Notes under the pieces: generated by a model
Told to the model about the DNA's origin: nothing
The model's database searches: none
The model's input: only the letters and a program-made list of their open reading frames with translations
Source: Bacteroidota bacterium
GTDB lineage: Bacteria > Bacteroidota > Bacteroidia > Chitinophagales > Chitinophagaceae
NCBI GenBank assembly: GCA_013288445.1
Contig: JABDBX010000015.1
Coordinates: 1 to 34,049, forward strand
Direction: 5' to 3'
DNA: 34,049 bases
Program-made: the position numbers and the translations under genes
In this document: one piece after another, positions 16,030 to 25,470 of the stretch
How the letters are laid out: each line of letters starts with the position of its first letter
Position numbering within the stretch: the first letter of the stretch is position 1

Positions 16030-18645
16030 TCACAGTACCTCCACATACCCATCCGTACAATTCACCCTTATTCGTTGCCCGTCCTTTATGAGCTTAGTGG
16101 CGTTTTCTACGCCTACCACTGCCGGTAAGCCATATTCCCGTGCTATGACTGCTCCATGGGTCATGAGCCCACCAACCTCGGTGACCAAGCCCCTTATGGA
16201 GACAAACAATGGTGTCCAACTGGGGTCTGTAAACGAGGTGACTAATATGTCGCCTTCTTCCAGGTCGGCATCTTCCATTGTTAAGATGACGCGGGCCCGC
16301 CCCTCTACAGTGCCTGAGGAAACAGCAAGGCCTGCAATAGCTCCGGCGGGCAGATCTTCGCCGCTATAGCTACCAGAGACGACCTCTCCATCGGATGTGA
16401 TGACACGTGGTGGCGTTAATTTTCCAGATAGCTTGTATTCATCCTTTCGCTGGTCGATGAGTTTGCAATCGAGTTTATTAGTGCGTGCGACCTCATGAAG
16501 TTCCTCAAAAGTGAGGTAGTAAATATCTTCGGTCTCCTGGATAATGTTGGCTTGTACGAGCCGCTCTGCCTTTCTTATCAAAGCCTGCTTGTAAACAAAG
16601 TAACGGCTCACTATACCATATTTTGGGTACTCACGATAACCTATGAAATTGCGGAGCAGGCTGATCATTTCTTTAGTTTCCCCGGCCTTTTGTTCGCCAT
16701 CGGGCAGTTGCTTTAGCCGGGCTAATAGCTCCTGCTCTTTTTTCAAAGCTTCCTGTCGTCCGTGCTCAAATTTCCTGCTGCCTTCGCCCGCTTCAAACTT
16801 CCTGATGTTCGTAAGTATGGTGGGGACAAGTGTAGTTGGTTTTTCGCTCCACCGAGTCCTGGTAATATCAATTTCACCGGCACACCGCATTCCGTATTTG
16901 TTGAGGTAAGCGGAGATAGCATCCAGTACTTCCTTTCCTCCATTAAACTTAACAAGCTCCGCCATGAAGCTGTCATCTTTCAGGTTTTGTAAGTACTCAA
17001 TTACTTGCGGATAGGGCCGAATAATATCGGCGACATCCAGCAGGTCGCGACCCATCTCTGAAGTAATATTGTTGGGTACAGATTGGGAAAGCGTATCTGC
17101 TACATTTTTCTCACCCAGCCACTCCATCATATGGTCGTTGATCCATGCCGATGCATCTATGGCGGCCATAAACACGGCTGTACTTTGAGGGTCGGCCAAC
17201 ATTGATCTTAGCACCCCAATGTCATCCACAATAAAATCAAACAGTTCCTGCCCCGATTTGGTTTCGATGTTTTGTTTTAGGGCCTCCACAGATGCGTGGC
17301 TTCGACTGATGAGGTCTGAGACTATTGCCGGGTCGTTTTTAATTTGCGCGTGAATATCAGCAAACGATTTTCCTTTGCTGCTTTTTATCGAACTCAATGC
17401 TTGTGTACCATCGGGCGCCGGTTTTATAAAATCTCCCCGCTCTATGATGGCCATGATCGCATCTTGTATAAGCGGATCATGCTCGCCCATCACCGCTAAC
17501 AATATCTCTCTGCCGGCAGGCGAAGCCAACTGTTGCGTGACATCAACAAACAGCCGCCCGCCTGCTTCGTGCATTGGTCTGCGTGCCGTTAACTGCCAAA
17601 TGGATATGCCGAGTGGTCTCATAGCATCAGTCATCATTTGTTGATGACCAACAGATATATAGACGTGATTTTCCTGGTCACTAGCTTTTGGAATGGGAAA
17701 CAATGTAGTTATAGGCCGGCTTTGGACCATATAGAATGCATCGTTAGCTAAACACCATTCTATGTCTTGTGGGCAGCCGAAATGTGTTTCGATCTTTCTG
17801 CCGATGCCCTCCAGGTGTAATATCTGTTCATCGGTGAGCACCTGCTGGTTCTGCAATCCAGGCTCAATCTGCTGTTCTTTGGTGCCGCCATCATTGAGCC
17901 CATAAATAGCCAGTTTCTTCGTGGCTATTCGTTTATCGATGATGTTGCCATTAACCACTTTGTAGTTGTCAGCATTCACCAGGCCAGAGACCATTGCCTC
18001 GCCAAGTCCGAAGCCGGCATCTATGGATAATACTTTCCTGTTGCCGTTAACGGGATCGGCGGTAAACAAAATGCCGGCTACCTGCGGGAGTACCATTTTC
18101 TGAACAACAACCGCTAAATGAACTGTACGGTGGTCGAAGCCATTTTGCAGGCGGTAAACTACGGCCCGCTCTGTGAATAGCGATGCCCAGCATTTGCTGA
18201 TGTGCTTTAGTATGGCCTCGCGCGCTATGATGTTTAAGTAGGTGTCCTGCTGGCCTGCGAATGATGCAGTGGGCAGATCCTCCGCCGTAGCGCTGGAGCG
18301 TATGGCATAGGCATCTTTCTCCCCAAGCCTGGAGAGGAAGCTGCGAATCTCTTCCCTAATCTCTTGCGGGATGGCAACACACTCTATGGCCCCGCGTATC
18401 TCACCGCTGAGTTCGCTTATCTTACCCCGGTCTTGTATGTTTAGCTGCGATAGTTGATAGAGTAGTTCCTGAATCAATGGCGTTTCCTCGATGATCCTTT
18501 TAAAAGCATCAGTAGCAATACAAAAGCCATCCGGTACGCGTATCCCTTCTATCCTGGTAAGCTCTCCCAGGTTCGCGCCCTTGCCGCCAACGAGGCCGAT
18601 CTTTGTTTTATCAACCTCGTGAAAACCCAATACAAATGAACCCAT
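16030..18645 (-). CDS. rph: Rifampicin phosphotransferase
   Basis: This 871-aa enzyme inactivates rifamycins by moving the beta-phosphate of ATP onto the antibiotic. It is related to PEP synthase. Order: an ATP-binding domain (about 1-320, with VGGKGANLGEL, AIRSSATAEDLPTASFAGQQ and ILFTADPV), a central rifamycin-binding domain (about 320-755), and a C-terminal swivelling His domain. The catalytic His830 is in GLMTHGAVIAREYGLP. Length and His position agree with the Listeria enzyme (about 867 aa, His825). The frame runs to 18684, but those 13 codons cover the promoter box, so the ATG at 18645 (MGSFVLGF) is chosen. A role in rifamycin resistance is expected from the family; PEP-synthase-like activity is less likely because the sequence follows Rph throughout. 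Confidence 0.9.
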   Translation of the reverse strand: MGSFVLGFHEVDKTKIGLVGGKGANLGELTRIEGIRVPDGFCIATDAFKRIIEETPLIQELLYQLSQLNIQDRGKISELSGEIRGAIECVAIPQEIREEIRSFLSRLGEKDAYAIRSSATAEDLPTASFAGQQDTYLNIIAREAILKHISKCWASLFTERAVVYRLQNGFDHRTVHLAVVVQKMVLPQVAGILFTADPVNGNRKVLSIDAGFGLGEAMVSGLVNADNYKVVNGNIIDKRIATKKLAIYGLNDGGTKEQQIEPGLQNQQVLTDEQILHLEGIGRKIETHFGCPQDIEWCLANDAFYMVQSRPITTLFPIPKASDQENHVYISVGHQQMMTDAMRPLGISIWQLTARRPMHEAGGRLFVDVTQQLASPAGREILLAVMGEHDPLIQDAIMAIIERGDFIKPAPDGTQALSSIKSSKGKSFADIHAQIKNDPAIVSDLISRSHASVEALKQNIETKSGQELFDFIVDDIGVLRSMLADPQSTAVFMAAIDASAWINDHMMEWLGEKNVADTLSQSVPNNITSEMGRDLLDVADIIRPYPQVIEYLQNLKDDSFMAELVKFNGGKEVLDAISAYLNKYGMRCAGEIDITRTRWSEKPTTLVPTILTNIRKFEAGEGSRKFEHGRQEALKKEQELLARLKQLPDGEQKAGETKEMISLLRNFIGYREYPKYGIVSRYFVYKQALIRKAERLVQANIIQETEDIYYLTFEELHEVARTNKLDCKLIDQRKDEYKLSGKLTPPRVITSDGEVVSGSYSGEDLPAGAIAGLAVSSGTVEGRARVILTMEDADLEEGDILVTSFTDPSWTPLFVSIRGLVTEVGGLMTHGAVIAREYGLPAVVGVENATKLIKDGQRIRVNCTDGYVEVL

Positions 18646-18665
18646 AGTGATGCTTTTTGAGCAGC

Positions 18666-18673
18666 CAAAAGTA
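18666..18673 (-). promoter_or_regulatory. -7 box of rph, fixes its start
   Basis: Minus strand TACTTTTG matches TAnnTTTG, 20 nt before the ATG at 18645. It lies inside the longer open frame that begins at 18684, so the downstream ATG is the better start. Confidence 0.6.
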
Positions 18674-18819
18674 GCGGATACCACCCTGCCGAAACACCTT
18701 TTTGTACTATATTTTTTTGGGGCAATAAATGGTGTGGGCAGTGCGTTTATTAGACAAAGGAGCGGAGTGATTACTATACCATATCTACGGGGAAATGTTC
18801 CACTGTCCGCAGACGTTCC

Positions 18820-19464
18820 TCACGACAGAAATGATTTAATTGCAACAGCCAGCGAGGGAAGACCTTTTCTGATCCAGCGCTTTTTCAGGGCTTGCTTTGC
18901 TGCAAAGGTTACTTCACCATTTTCTATTCTTGCAAGCAGCGTAGGTATCGCCATACCATCATAAAGCTCGATGACACCGAATGTGTCTTTATAAGTATTG
19001 ATGTGCTCAAGGTTTTTTTCATAGACCCCTTTAATCGTTGAAGGTTCGACATAGTGCCCTCCTTCAATAACTCTCTGCTCCACCCGGGCGACACAGTCAC
19101 TTACTTTATCAAGACACAAATAATTAAGTTGTATCTGGTAATGACTTCTTTCAAACAGGTCTATATATGCCCAATAATCTGGATGAGAAAGTGGTGTTTC
19201 CAGCACAAAATGATCCTTCATCTTTATAGCACTCTTCATTTCAAGCAACAATTTCTGTTCCATCATTGCCGTGGCCTGCCTGAAAATATCATTAGATTTT
19301 ACGCCCTGCCCCGTCAATACTTTCTCAAACTGAACACGGGTCATATCTCGGTCGAATGACCAGATACCTTTGAAGGCCGGGGGAAGCATAATTTGAATGC
19401 ACGTAGATTTCCCAGCTCCATTCGGCCCGGAGATGACTATTAATGTTGGCTTAGAGTAATCCAT
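18820..19464 (-). CDS. Zeta-toxin-like P-loop kinase
   Basis: This protein of about 214 aa has a Walker A motif GPNGAGKST near the N-terminus, an SFDRDMTR segment, an LETPLSHPDYW substrate region and the RVIEGGHYVEPSTIKGVYEKN motif typical of zeta toxin relatives. Zeta toxins phosphorylate UDP-GlcNAc or other small molecules and stop cell-wall growth; many relatives are only AAA-like kinases. A GTG at 19470 or an ATG at 19464 could start translation; the ATG is taken. It overlaps the upstream small gene by 14-20 bp, the arrangement of a toxin-antitoxin pair. Whether it is toxic cannot be told from the sequence. Confidence 0.8.
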   Translation of the reverse strand: MDYSKPTLIVISGPNGAGKSTCIQIMLPPAFKGIWSFDRDMTRVQFEKVLTGQGVKSNDIFRQATAMMEQKLLLEMKSAIKMKDHFVLETPLSHPDYWAYIDLFERSHYQIQLNYLCLDKVSDCVARVEQRVIEGGHYVEPSTIKGVYEKNLEHINTYKDTFGVIELYDGMAIPTLLARIENGEVTFAAKQALKKRWIRKGLPSLAVAIKSFLS

Positions 19465-19717
19465 AAGCACTCCTGACTTTATCAGCCTCCGGGGCCGGAA
19501 GAACTCTTAGTATTTTGTGTTGAAAACGAGTGCCAACAGAAAATACTTCCTGAATTTCAATATGCCCATCGGCATATTCACGGTACACCTGTCCGTCCGG
19601 TAATTTGTCGGAAAGTAAAAGGAACGGGAGATTCCTGCTGAAATTCCTCGAGCGAAGCGCTTTTAAAGTCAGCAAATAACTTTCATCCTTAGGGGGCGTT
19701 TTATGAATGGTATCCAT
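19451..19717 (-). CDS. Small protein preceding the zeta-like kinase, possible antitoxin
   Basis: This 88-aa protein (MDTIHKTPPKDESYLLTLKALR...) is rich in charged residues and has a predicted helix then strands (GQVYREYADGHIEIQEVF). It does not resemble the classical epsilon antitoxin. Its 3' end overlaps the zeta-like gene, so the two are almost surely co-transcribed and probably translationally coupled. Position and size suggest an antitoxin or a partner protein for the kinase. This is context only. Confidence 0.65.
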   Translation of the reverse strand: MDTIHKTPPKDESYLLTLKALRSRNFSRNLPFLLLSDKLPDGQVYREYADGHIEIQEVFSVGTRFQHKILRVLPAPEADKVRSAYGLL

Positions 19718-19806
19718 ACTTCATTTGGCTTGTGTAATTATGCGATTTCTGTATTGTAAAAATAACAAAAAATACGCAGATTTTACTGCCGTGAACCCGG
19801 TAATAT

Positions 19807-20018
19807 TTACGCAAAAACCATCACTTCACTTTCTGTGAGTGCAGGGGGGATATTTATACCTTCTTCCGTTAATCCATCCAGGTGAAACTGAATAGCTTCA
19901 TACATATTTTCTTCTACTTCTTTTTTAGTTCTTCCCGTTGCTATACAACCGTCTAAATCGGGGCTATACGAACTGAAGCTTGTTTCTGTTTTAGTAAGGT
20001 ATAGTTATTTCCTTGCAT
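19807..20018 (-). pseudogene. HicB-like antitoxin family gene with a 5' frameshift
   Basis: On the minus strand from 20004 to 19807 the frame reads LYLTKTETSFSSYSPDL, then DGCIATGRTKKEVEENM and EAIQFHLDGLTEEG, ending VMVFA-stop. This is the classical short HicB/UPF0150 fold (Y-x-PDL-x-GC, T-x-x-E-x-x-xN, AI-x-x-H). A stop (TAA, 20005-20007) lies just upstream in that frame. The only good ATG (20018, MQGNNYT) is in the next frame, so one base appears lost or gained in the first six or seven codons. It is either a pseudogene, a sequence error or a gene with an unusual start. No HicA toxin is next to it; many Bacteroidota carry lone HicB-like genes. Confidence 0.65.
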
Positions 20019-20158
20019 TGGATGCTGGCATCATGTGGAAATTTGGTAAAAAGTTGCGAGTTTCCCAAAGTGAGTGGTGGTAGAAAGTTAATACGTATTT
20101 AAAGCCGGTGAGCTGCATTTGTGTTTTGTGTGCAATAACTTTACATAAATATTTTTCC

Positions 20159-22558
20159 ATGAGATTCGCTGTTGTCATTGCTTCGTTATTGCTGCTTGCT
20201 AATCCGGTGTTGGCGCAAAATAAGACACTACTGCCCAACGGATGGACGCTTACCCCAGCCGGCAGGTCAGTGGCCCTGGGCGACTTGCCGCTGAACCTCG
20301 CCATTTCAAAAGACAATAAATACATCGCGGTTACCAATAACGGCGTGAGCAAGCAGGAAATACAGCTTATTGACGCCAAAACATGCAAACTCATTTACAC
20401 CGCTGCCATAGCAAAAAGCTGGTTGGGATTGAAGTTCAGCGATGACAGCAAATACCTGTATGCATCCGGGGGTAATGATAACTTCATTTTGCAATATGCT
20501 GTGACGAACAACAAACTTGTGCAAAAAGACAGCATAGTGCTTGGAAAAAAATGGCCGGAAAAGATATCGCCTACCGGCTTTGATATAGACAGCCGTGCAG
20601 AAAAAATGTATGTGGTAACGAAGGAAAACAACACACTCTACATCGCCGACCTCGGATCAAATAAAATAACAAAACAGGTGCAACTAGGCGCGGAAGCCTA
20701 TACCTGTGTTTTATCGCCTGACCGCAATACGCTGTATATATCGCTATGGGGCGGCGGCAAACTTGTGATATTCGATACCCGCACAGAGGCAATTACAGAT
20801 TCCATTACCGTTGGCAATAACCCAAACGATATATGCCTGACAAAAAACAGTAAATATTTATTTGTGGCCAATTCCGTGGATAATACGGTTTCGGTAATTG
20901 ACGCCAATGCTAAAAAGGTAGTAGAAACGCTTAATACCGCGCTTTATCCCGCAGCGCCCAGCGGATCGACCACTAACAGCGTAACGCTGGGCAATGATGA
21001 TAAAACCCTGTACATAGCCAATGCCGATAATAATTACCTCGCTGTTTTTGATGTAAGCGCACCCGGCCATAGCGTTTCAAAAGGATTCATACCTACAGGC
21101 TGGTACCCCACGTGTGTGCGGGCAATGGGACGTTCGTTGCTGGTATTGAATGGTAAAGGAAGCAGATCTCTGCCAAACCCCAAGGGGCCGCAACCGGTGC
21201 ACAAAGGAGCCCAGGCCGACTATAAGAAAGCTAACAAAAGAAGCGACCAGTATATAGGCAGCCTGATGAAGGGGACCATGAGCATTATTCCGCAGCCGGA
21301 CGCAAAGAAACTAACTGCATACTCCCGGCAGGTGTATAGCAATACGCCCTACTCCAAAGATGTGGAACTGCTGGCGAAAGGGGAACCGGGAAATCCAATA
21401 CCCATGAAAGTGGGTGCGCCATCACCTGTAAAACATGTCTTCTACATCATAAAGGAGAACCGGACCTACGACCAGGTGCTTGGCGATGAGCCGGGTGGCA
21501 ATGGCGACACCAGCCTTGTGCTGTTCGGAAAAAAAATCACGCCCAACCAACACGCAATAGTGGAGCAATTTGTATTGCTGGACAATTTTTATGTGGACGC
21601 AGAGGTGAGCGCAGACGGGCATAACTGGAGTACCGCTGCCTATGCCAATGACTACGTAGAGAAAACCTGGCCCACAAACTACGGTGGCCGCGGCGGCACT
21701 TATGACTACAACGGCAACAAAAAAATAGCGCGGCCCAAAAACGGATTTTTGTGGGATTATGCACTCAGGGCGGGCATAACACTGCGTGACTATGGCGAAT
21801 TTATTGAAGATGATGGGAGTGTGCCGGTACCCGGCCTGGGAAAAGAAGTATGCACTGCCTACCCTGGGTGGAACCTGAAGATAAAAGACGGTGCAAGGGA
21901 AAAAATATGGGAGAAGGATTTCGATTCGCTATCCGCCATCAATGCTGTACCCCAATTGAACATTCTTTATTTCCCATCGGACCATACGGCGGGCCTTGGC
22001 AAGAAATCGCGGTCGCCATATGCATATGTGGCCGATAACGACCAGGCTGTAGGACAGTTCCTGGAACATTTGTCTGAGAGCCCGGTGTGGAAAAGCAGCG
22101 CTGTTTTCATACTGGAAGACGACGCCCAGAATGGCCCAGACCATGTGGATGCACACCGAAGCACTGCGTACTTGGCAGGGCCTTATGTAAAGCGAAGATT
22201 CGTGGACCATAGCATGTATTCCACCTCGGGCATGTTGCGGACCATAGAACTGGCGCTTGGCGTGCCGCCTATGAGCCAGTATGATGCCGCTGCGACGCCG
22301 ATGTATAAGTGCTTTACGCCAAATGCGGACAACAGCACCTATAAAAACCTGCCGGCGCTGGTGGACCTGGACGAAATGAACCTTGCAGATAATCACCTCT
22401 CGAAACAAAGCGAGCTCTTTGACCTTTCCCGCGCCGATAAGGTACCCGACCTGGAACTAAACGAGGTACTCTGGAAAAGCATCAAGGGCATAGCTGCATT
22501 TCCTGCCCCAAGAAGGGCTGCATTTGTGGCCGTACATAAGGACGGGGATGACGATTAG
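20159..22558 (+). CDS. Secreted YncE-like beta-propeller/phosphoesterase fusion
   Basis: This 799-aa protein begins MRFAVVIASLLLLANPVLAQ (signal peptide), which sets the start at 20159 although the frame is open from 20108. Residues about 25-390 form a YVTN/YncE-like propeller with repeats such as SKYLFVANSVDNTVSVIDANA and KTLYIANADNNYLAVFDV. From about residue 425 comes a phosphoesterase (alkaline-phosphatase superfamily, PF04185-like) domain, with VFYIIKENRTYDQVLGD, DNFYVDAEVSADGHNWS and EDDAQNGPDHVDAHRS as metal-site type motifs. The pair occurs as a known domain architecture in bacteria, with unclear substrate. A TAACTTTA box is at 20136-20143. It converges with the TPR gene. Confidence 0.9.
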   Translation: MRFAVVIASLLLLANPVLAQNKTLLPNGWTLTPAGRSVALGDLPLNLAISKDNKYIAVTNNGVSKQEIQLIDAKTCKLIYTAAIAKSWLGLKFSDDSKYLYASGGNDNFILQYAVTNNKLVQKDSIVLGKKWPEKISPTGFDIDSRAEKMYVVTKENNTLYIADLGSNKITKQVQLGAEAYTCVLSPDRNTLYISLWGGGKLVIFDTRTEAITDSITVGNNPNDICLTKNSKYLFVANSVDNTVSVIDANAKKVVETLNTALYPAAPSGSTTNSVTLGNDDKTLYIANADNNYLAVFDVSAPGHSVSKGFIPTGWYPTCVRAMGRSLLVLNGKGSRSLPNPKGPQPVHKGAQADYKKANKRSDQYIGSLMKGTMSIIPQPDAKKLTAYSRQVYSNTPYSKDVELLAKGEPGNPIPMKVGAPSPVKHVFYIIKENRTYDQVLGDEPGGNGDTSLVLFGKKITPNQHAIVEQFVLLDNFYVDAEVSADGHNWSTAAYANDYVEKTWPTNYGGRGGTYDYNGNKKIARPKNGFLWDYALRAGITLRDYGEFIEDDGSVPVPGLGKEVCTAYPGWNLKIKDGAREKIWEKDFDSLSAINAVPQLNILYFPSDHTAGLGKKSRSPYAYVADNDQAVGQFLEHLSESPVWKSSAVFILEDDAQNGPDHVDAHRSTAYLAGPYVKRRFVDHSMYSTSGMLRTIELALGVPPMSQYDAAATPMYKCFTPNADNSTYKNLPALVDLDEMNLADNHLSKQSELFDLSRADKVPDLELNEVLWKSIKGIAAFPAPRRAAFVAVHKDGDDD

Positions 22559-22589
22559 CAAGGGGGCTTTTGCAGTAGCTGAGGCCGGA

Positions 22590-23495
22590 TCATAACTTTT
22601 GTACCAGCTTGTAAACATCAGATTTTCTCAGGTAGGCAACTATCTGTTCTCTACCGGGCGGCCAAAGGGCCGGTGGCGCATTTCCGGATGCCAGACGACA
22701 TAAACTTTCGTTGCTACAGATGCCCCTGATCTTTGCTCCGAGGAAGTTTATGCCAAAGGAAATAAAGGTGTCAGTGCGGTCATCTTCTGTGTGGATGTCG
22801 GTATCCGAGAAATAACTATTCACCGCTTTTTCCATTTCCGATCTCAGGTTTTGGGCCTTCTCGTATTTCGTAAACAGTTCGCGGAGTTTCTTGGCAATTT
22901 CCTCGTTGGAACTCAGCAGGTCGGGCTGCATATCCTGCAGCAACACTATTTCGGCGTCGCGCACACGATGCGCCCTGAGGTAAATATCAGCATACCGTAT
23001 TATAGTGACGTGTTGGTCTGCAGCGGCGGCATTACCGCAGCCATAAAACATGCGCAGCACAGTATCATAAATGCCCAGGTAATACAATGCAGAATCGTAA
23101 TTGCCTCTTTTTTCATGATAGTCGCACAGGCTGCGGGCCGCCTCATTCCCTTCGTTGTTAAAATTATATTTTTCCTTTTTCGGTTTTGTATCCATTGCCA
23201 ATGCAATTACTTTGTGGTATGTGGCAATGGCATCCGCCTCCCGGCCCTGCCTTTCATATATCCGTGCAATGTCATAATACGCGGCCAGGCATAAGGTGCT
23301 TTTTGGGTGCTGCTCCACAATGTACCTATAGTCTGCAAGGGCTATTGAGTCGTGCTGCTCCAGGTGGTCAACGTTGGGCTTATGCTGCATGTATTGATGC
23401 ATACGGGCTTCCTCCATGTAGTCGTCGGGTGTTTTCTGTCCGTGGGCGCGGACACCGCCCAAAAGCAACAGCAGCAAGAATAAGCGCAGTTTCAT
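22590..23495 (-). CDS. Secreted tetratricopeptide-repeat protein
   Basis: This 301-aa protein has a signal peptide (MKLRLFLLLLLLGGVRAHGQ) and then helical repeats of TPR type: LADYRYIVEQHPKSTLCLAAYYDIARIYERQGREADAIATYHKVI, then NEAARSLCDYHEKRGNYDSALYYLGIYD. The tail (residues 210-301) is helical and not recognised. The ATG overlaps the stop of the upstream secreted gene by 4 bp (ATGA), so both are one operon and may work together in the periplasm. TPR domains serve as protein docking surfaces. Confidence 0.85.
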   Translation of the reverse strand: MKLRLFLLLLLLGGVRAHGQKTPDDYMEEARMHQYMQHKPNVDHLEQHDSIALADYRYIVEQHPKSTLCLAAYYDIARIYERQGREADAIATYHKVIALAMDTKPKKEKYNFNNEGNEAARSLCDYHEKRGNYDSALYYLGIYDTVLRMFYGCGNAAAADQHVTIIRYADIYLRAHRVRDAEIVLLQDMQPDLLSSNEEIAKKLRELFTKYEKAQNLRSEMEKAVNSYFSDTDIHTEDDRTDTFISFGINFLGAKIRGICSNESLCRLASGNAPPALWPPGREQIVAYLRKSDVYKLVQKL

Positions 23496-25123
23496 AATTT
23501 CATTTTATATTGATAGATGGCAGATCCTTCTTTGGAGTAAAACACGAATTCATTGCCTGTGAAGGAAAAACTTTGGGTAAGCGTAAACCACATTTGTGTA
23601 TCAAAGTCTGCGTCCGGCGGAAAGGGTATAAGCCGGTTGTTCACTAAGAGGCTATACTTACGGTTGCCCGTCTTTTGCAGCACACAGAAGCCATCTTTGG
23701 TAATGTCGCTGTAGATAATGTCGCCTGCAATACGGGCTTCACCGCTATGGTAATTCTCGAATGCACGCATCGGGGGGGAAATGGTATTCCTGTACACTAA
23801 ATAGCAGATACTATCTAAGCAGAAGCCGGAAAGCAGGGATGGCTCGTGATCGCGCATATCACCCTCCTCGCGGTAAATTGGTATTATCTCGTCCTGCCGC
23901 ACTAATTTGAATTGGGCCAGCGCACACTTGCCGAACATACTGTCATTTTCATACACATATACCGAGTCATCGGTCTGGTAATAGCAAATGGTATTGCCAA
24001 GCGCATCAATAGAGATGGGCTTTGCACGCACCCCATGCTCTGACAAGGGTTGCTCTTGCTCCACCCCATTTATGTTGCGGTACATGTAATAACCGCGCTG
24101 GCCAAACAATGCATAGTTGCCCAGGGAATCTATGCAGGGAAGGAAAATAGCTGTATAACGAAGATTTACCGGCTTGTCGTTTACATAGATCCGAACAGAG
24201 GTGTCCTTTACAGCGTCGCGCCACCCGGTAAAGGGATCATAACCCAAATTGTTCTTTGGGTTGCCCTGCGATGTAATAACCGTGCGCCTTGCTTTATTCC
24301 ACTGTGTCCTGTTTACCGAGCTGAGAAACGTACCTCCTGCGCCATTTTGGTAAACGTATATGGAATCATAGTTCACGCCTGTATATTCCCTGCTTTGAAT
24401 GGTCATGGGAGCAAATGTTTTTTGCCTGGAGCGGGGGTAGGGAGTAAATTTTTCCAGGGTCCCGCAACCACTTATGTAGGACACTTGCCTGCCCAGCGCG
24501 TAACGATAATTACCGGCATCATCTACTTCCAGCCAGGCATAATCATCGGCAGCGCTGTCTATGGGCTTTTCATCAAGATATAGATAGTTTAGCCGGCCGC
24601 TTTTGATCGTGTACAGCGCATGGCCTTTATCGCTGTACACACACCAGTTATTGGTGCAAGGGAAGCCGTTGGTCGTGGCGATGAGGCTGCCGTTGATATA
24701 GTATCCGAAACTATCGCCCCGCGATACAATAAAATTGAAGTTGTCCTCCCTTACCTGGAAAGGGTAGCTGGTTACGTCTATTTCGCCGTCAATAGGGCCG
24801 CACATTCTGCCGCTATGCTTGCCAATAATGTATTGATCCTTGTCTTTTTCGTTATAAAAAATTACAGGCCCCTTGTGGGAATCATTTTTCTTAAAAGGTC
24901 CGTATGAGTGTGTATTTGTCAGTACCAGCCCGGAGACCTCCTCTCCATTATGGGTGTAATAGCAATAGTTGCCGTAGGCATCAAAGCTAATTATTACCGA
25001 AGTCAATTTGTCGTCAGGGATACCGGGCATGGTAAAAACTAATTTTTTCTCTACCTGCCGGGCAAAGGTCGCAGGGAGGGAAAACAATAGCAGAAGCGCC
25101 AGTGATAATTTATGCGGGTACAT
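23492..25123 (-). CDS. Secreted protein of unknown function, possibly beta-propeller
   Basis: This protein of about 543 aa starts at the inner ATG (MYPHKLSLALLLLFSLPATFARQ), which gives a standard signal peptide; an upstream ATG at 25207 would add 28 residues with no signal character. The body has many short strands with repeated YG/YYxNG/GNY patterns (DAYGNYCYYTHNGEE, DSFGYYINGSL, DSLGNYALFGQRGYYMYRNINGVEQ, DALGNTICYY). This looks like about ten degenerate strand-turn repeats and suggests a propeller-like beta fold. It is not a family I recognise. A TACATTTA near-box precedes the ATG. It is co-operonic with the TPR gene. Confidence 0.75.
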   Translation of the reverse strand: MYPHKLSLALLLLFSLPATFARQVEKKLVFTMPGIPDDKLTSVIISFDAYGNYCYYTHNGEEVSGLVLTNTHSYGPFKKNDSHKGPVIFYNEKDKDQYIIGKHSGRMCGPIDGEIDVTSYPFQVREDNFNFIVSRGDSFGYYINGSLIATTNGFPCTNNWCVYSDKGHALYTIKSGRLNYLYLDEKPIDSAADDYAWLEVDDAGNYRYALGRQVSYISGCGTLEKFTPYPRSRQKTFAPMTIQSREYTGVNYDSIYVYQNGAGGTFLSSVNRTQWNKARRTVITSQGNPKNNLGYDPFTGWRDAVKDTSVRIYVNDKPVNLRYTAIFLPCIDSLGNYALFGQRGYYMYRNINGVEQEQPLSEHGVRAKPISIDALGNTICYYQTDDSVYVYENDSMFGKCALAQFKLVRQDEIIPIYREEGDMRDHEPSLLSGFCLDSICYLVYRNTISPPMRAFENYHSGEARIAGDIIYSDITKDGFCVLQKTGNRKYSLLVNNRLIPFPPDADFDTQMWFTLTQSFSFTGNEFVFYSKEGSAIYQYKMKL

Positions 25124-25470
25124 ATGGATAAATGTACGGAAGCATATGAATAGATCACTATTAAATTTCCGTGGTACGTGGGTCATTTTTAAGATATAGG
25201 CTTGCAAAATGTATGGGGATAACTGACGATTTTATTTATGATTTAATTTGTATATCTTTATGTCGCCCATGGTCTTCGCCCAAAAGATAACCATTAGTTA
25301 ATTGCCTCAAGTATCCGGAATTGCTGAAAAACGGAAGTAGTGATAGGTATTTAACGAGACATTTACAGAATTAGCCAACTTTATTATAGAAATTGTTGTC
25401 TATTATCGTGTACTTATTTTAATTTTGGTTCATCGAACGATAAACTGACCATAAACATAATATATTCCTT
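25124..25470. other. AT-rich intergenic region between divergent secreted-protein genes
   Basis: About 350 bp with no convincing gene. It carries the promoter of the large Gly-rich gene at its right end and probably that of the 23492-25123 gene at its left end. A further TATCTTTA motif lies near 25252. No repeat or stem-loop stands out. Confidence 0.4.
25420..25427 (+). promoter_or_regulatory. Promoter of the large surface protein gene
   Basis: TAATTTTG matches TAnnTTTG. A TTG at 25396-25398 lies 21 nt upstream. The ATG is 43 nt downstream at 25471. Confidence 0.55.

Noticed and set aside
18646-18684. N-terminal extension of Rph
   Set aside because: It contains the promoter box at 18666-18673, and the conserved protein begins at the ATG at 18645.
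20005-20394. A 129-codon minus-strand frame
   Set aside because: It is antisense to the signal peptide and first repeats of the propeller-phosphoesterase gene; its stop is the one that interrupts the HicB-like frame.
21929-22408. A 159-codon minus-strand frame
   Set aside because: Antisense to the phosphoesterase domain; no start signal or domain.
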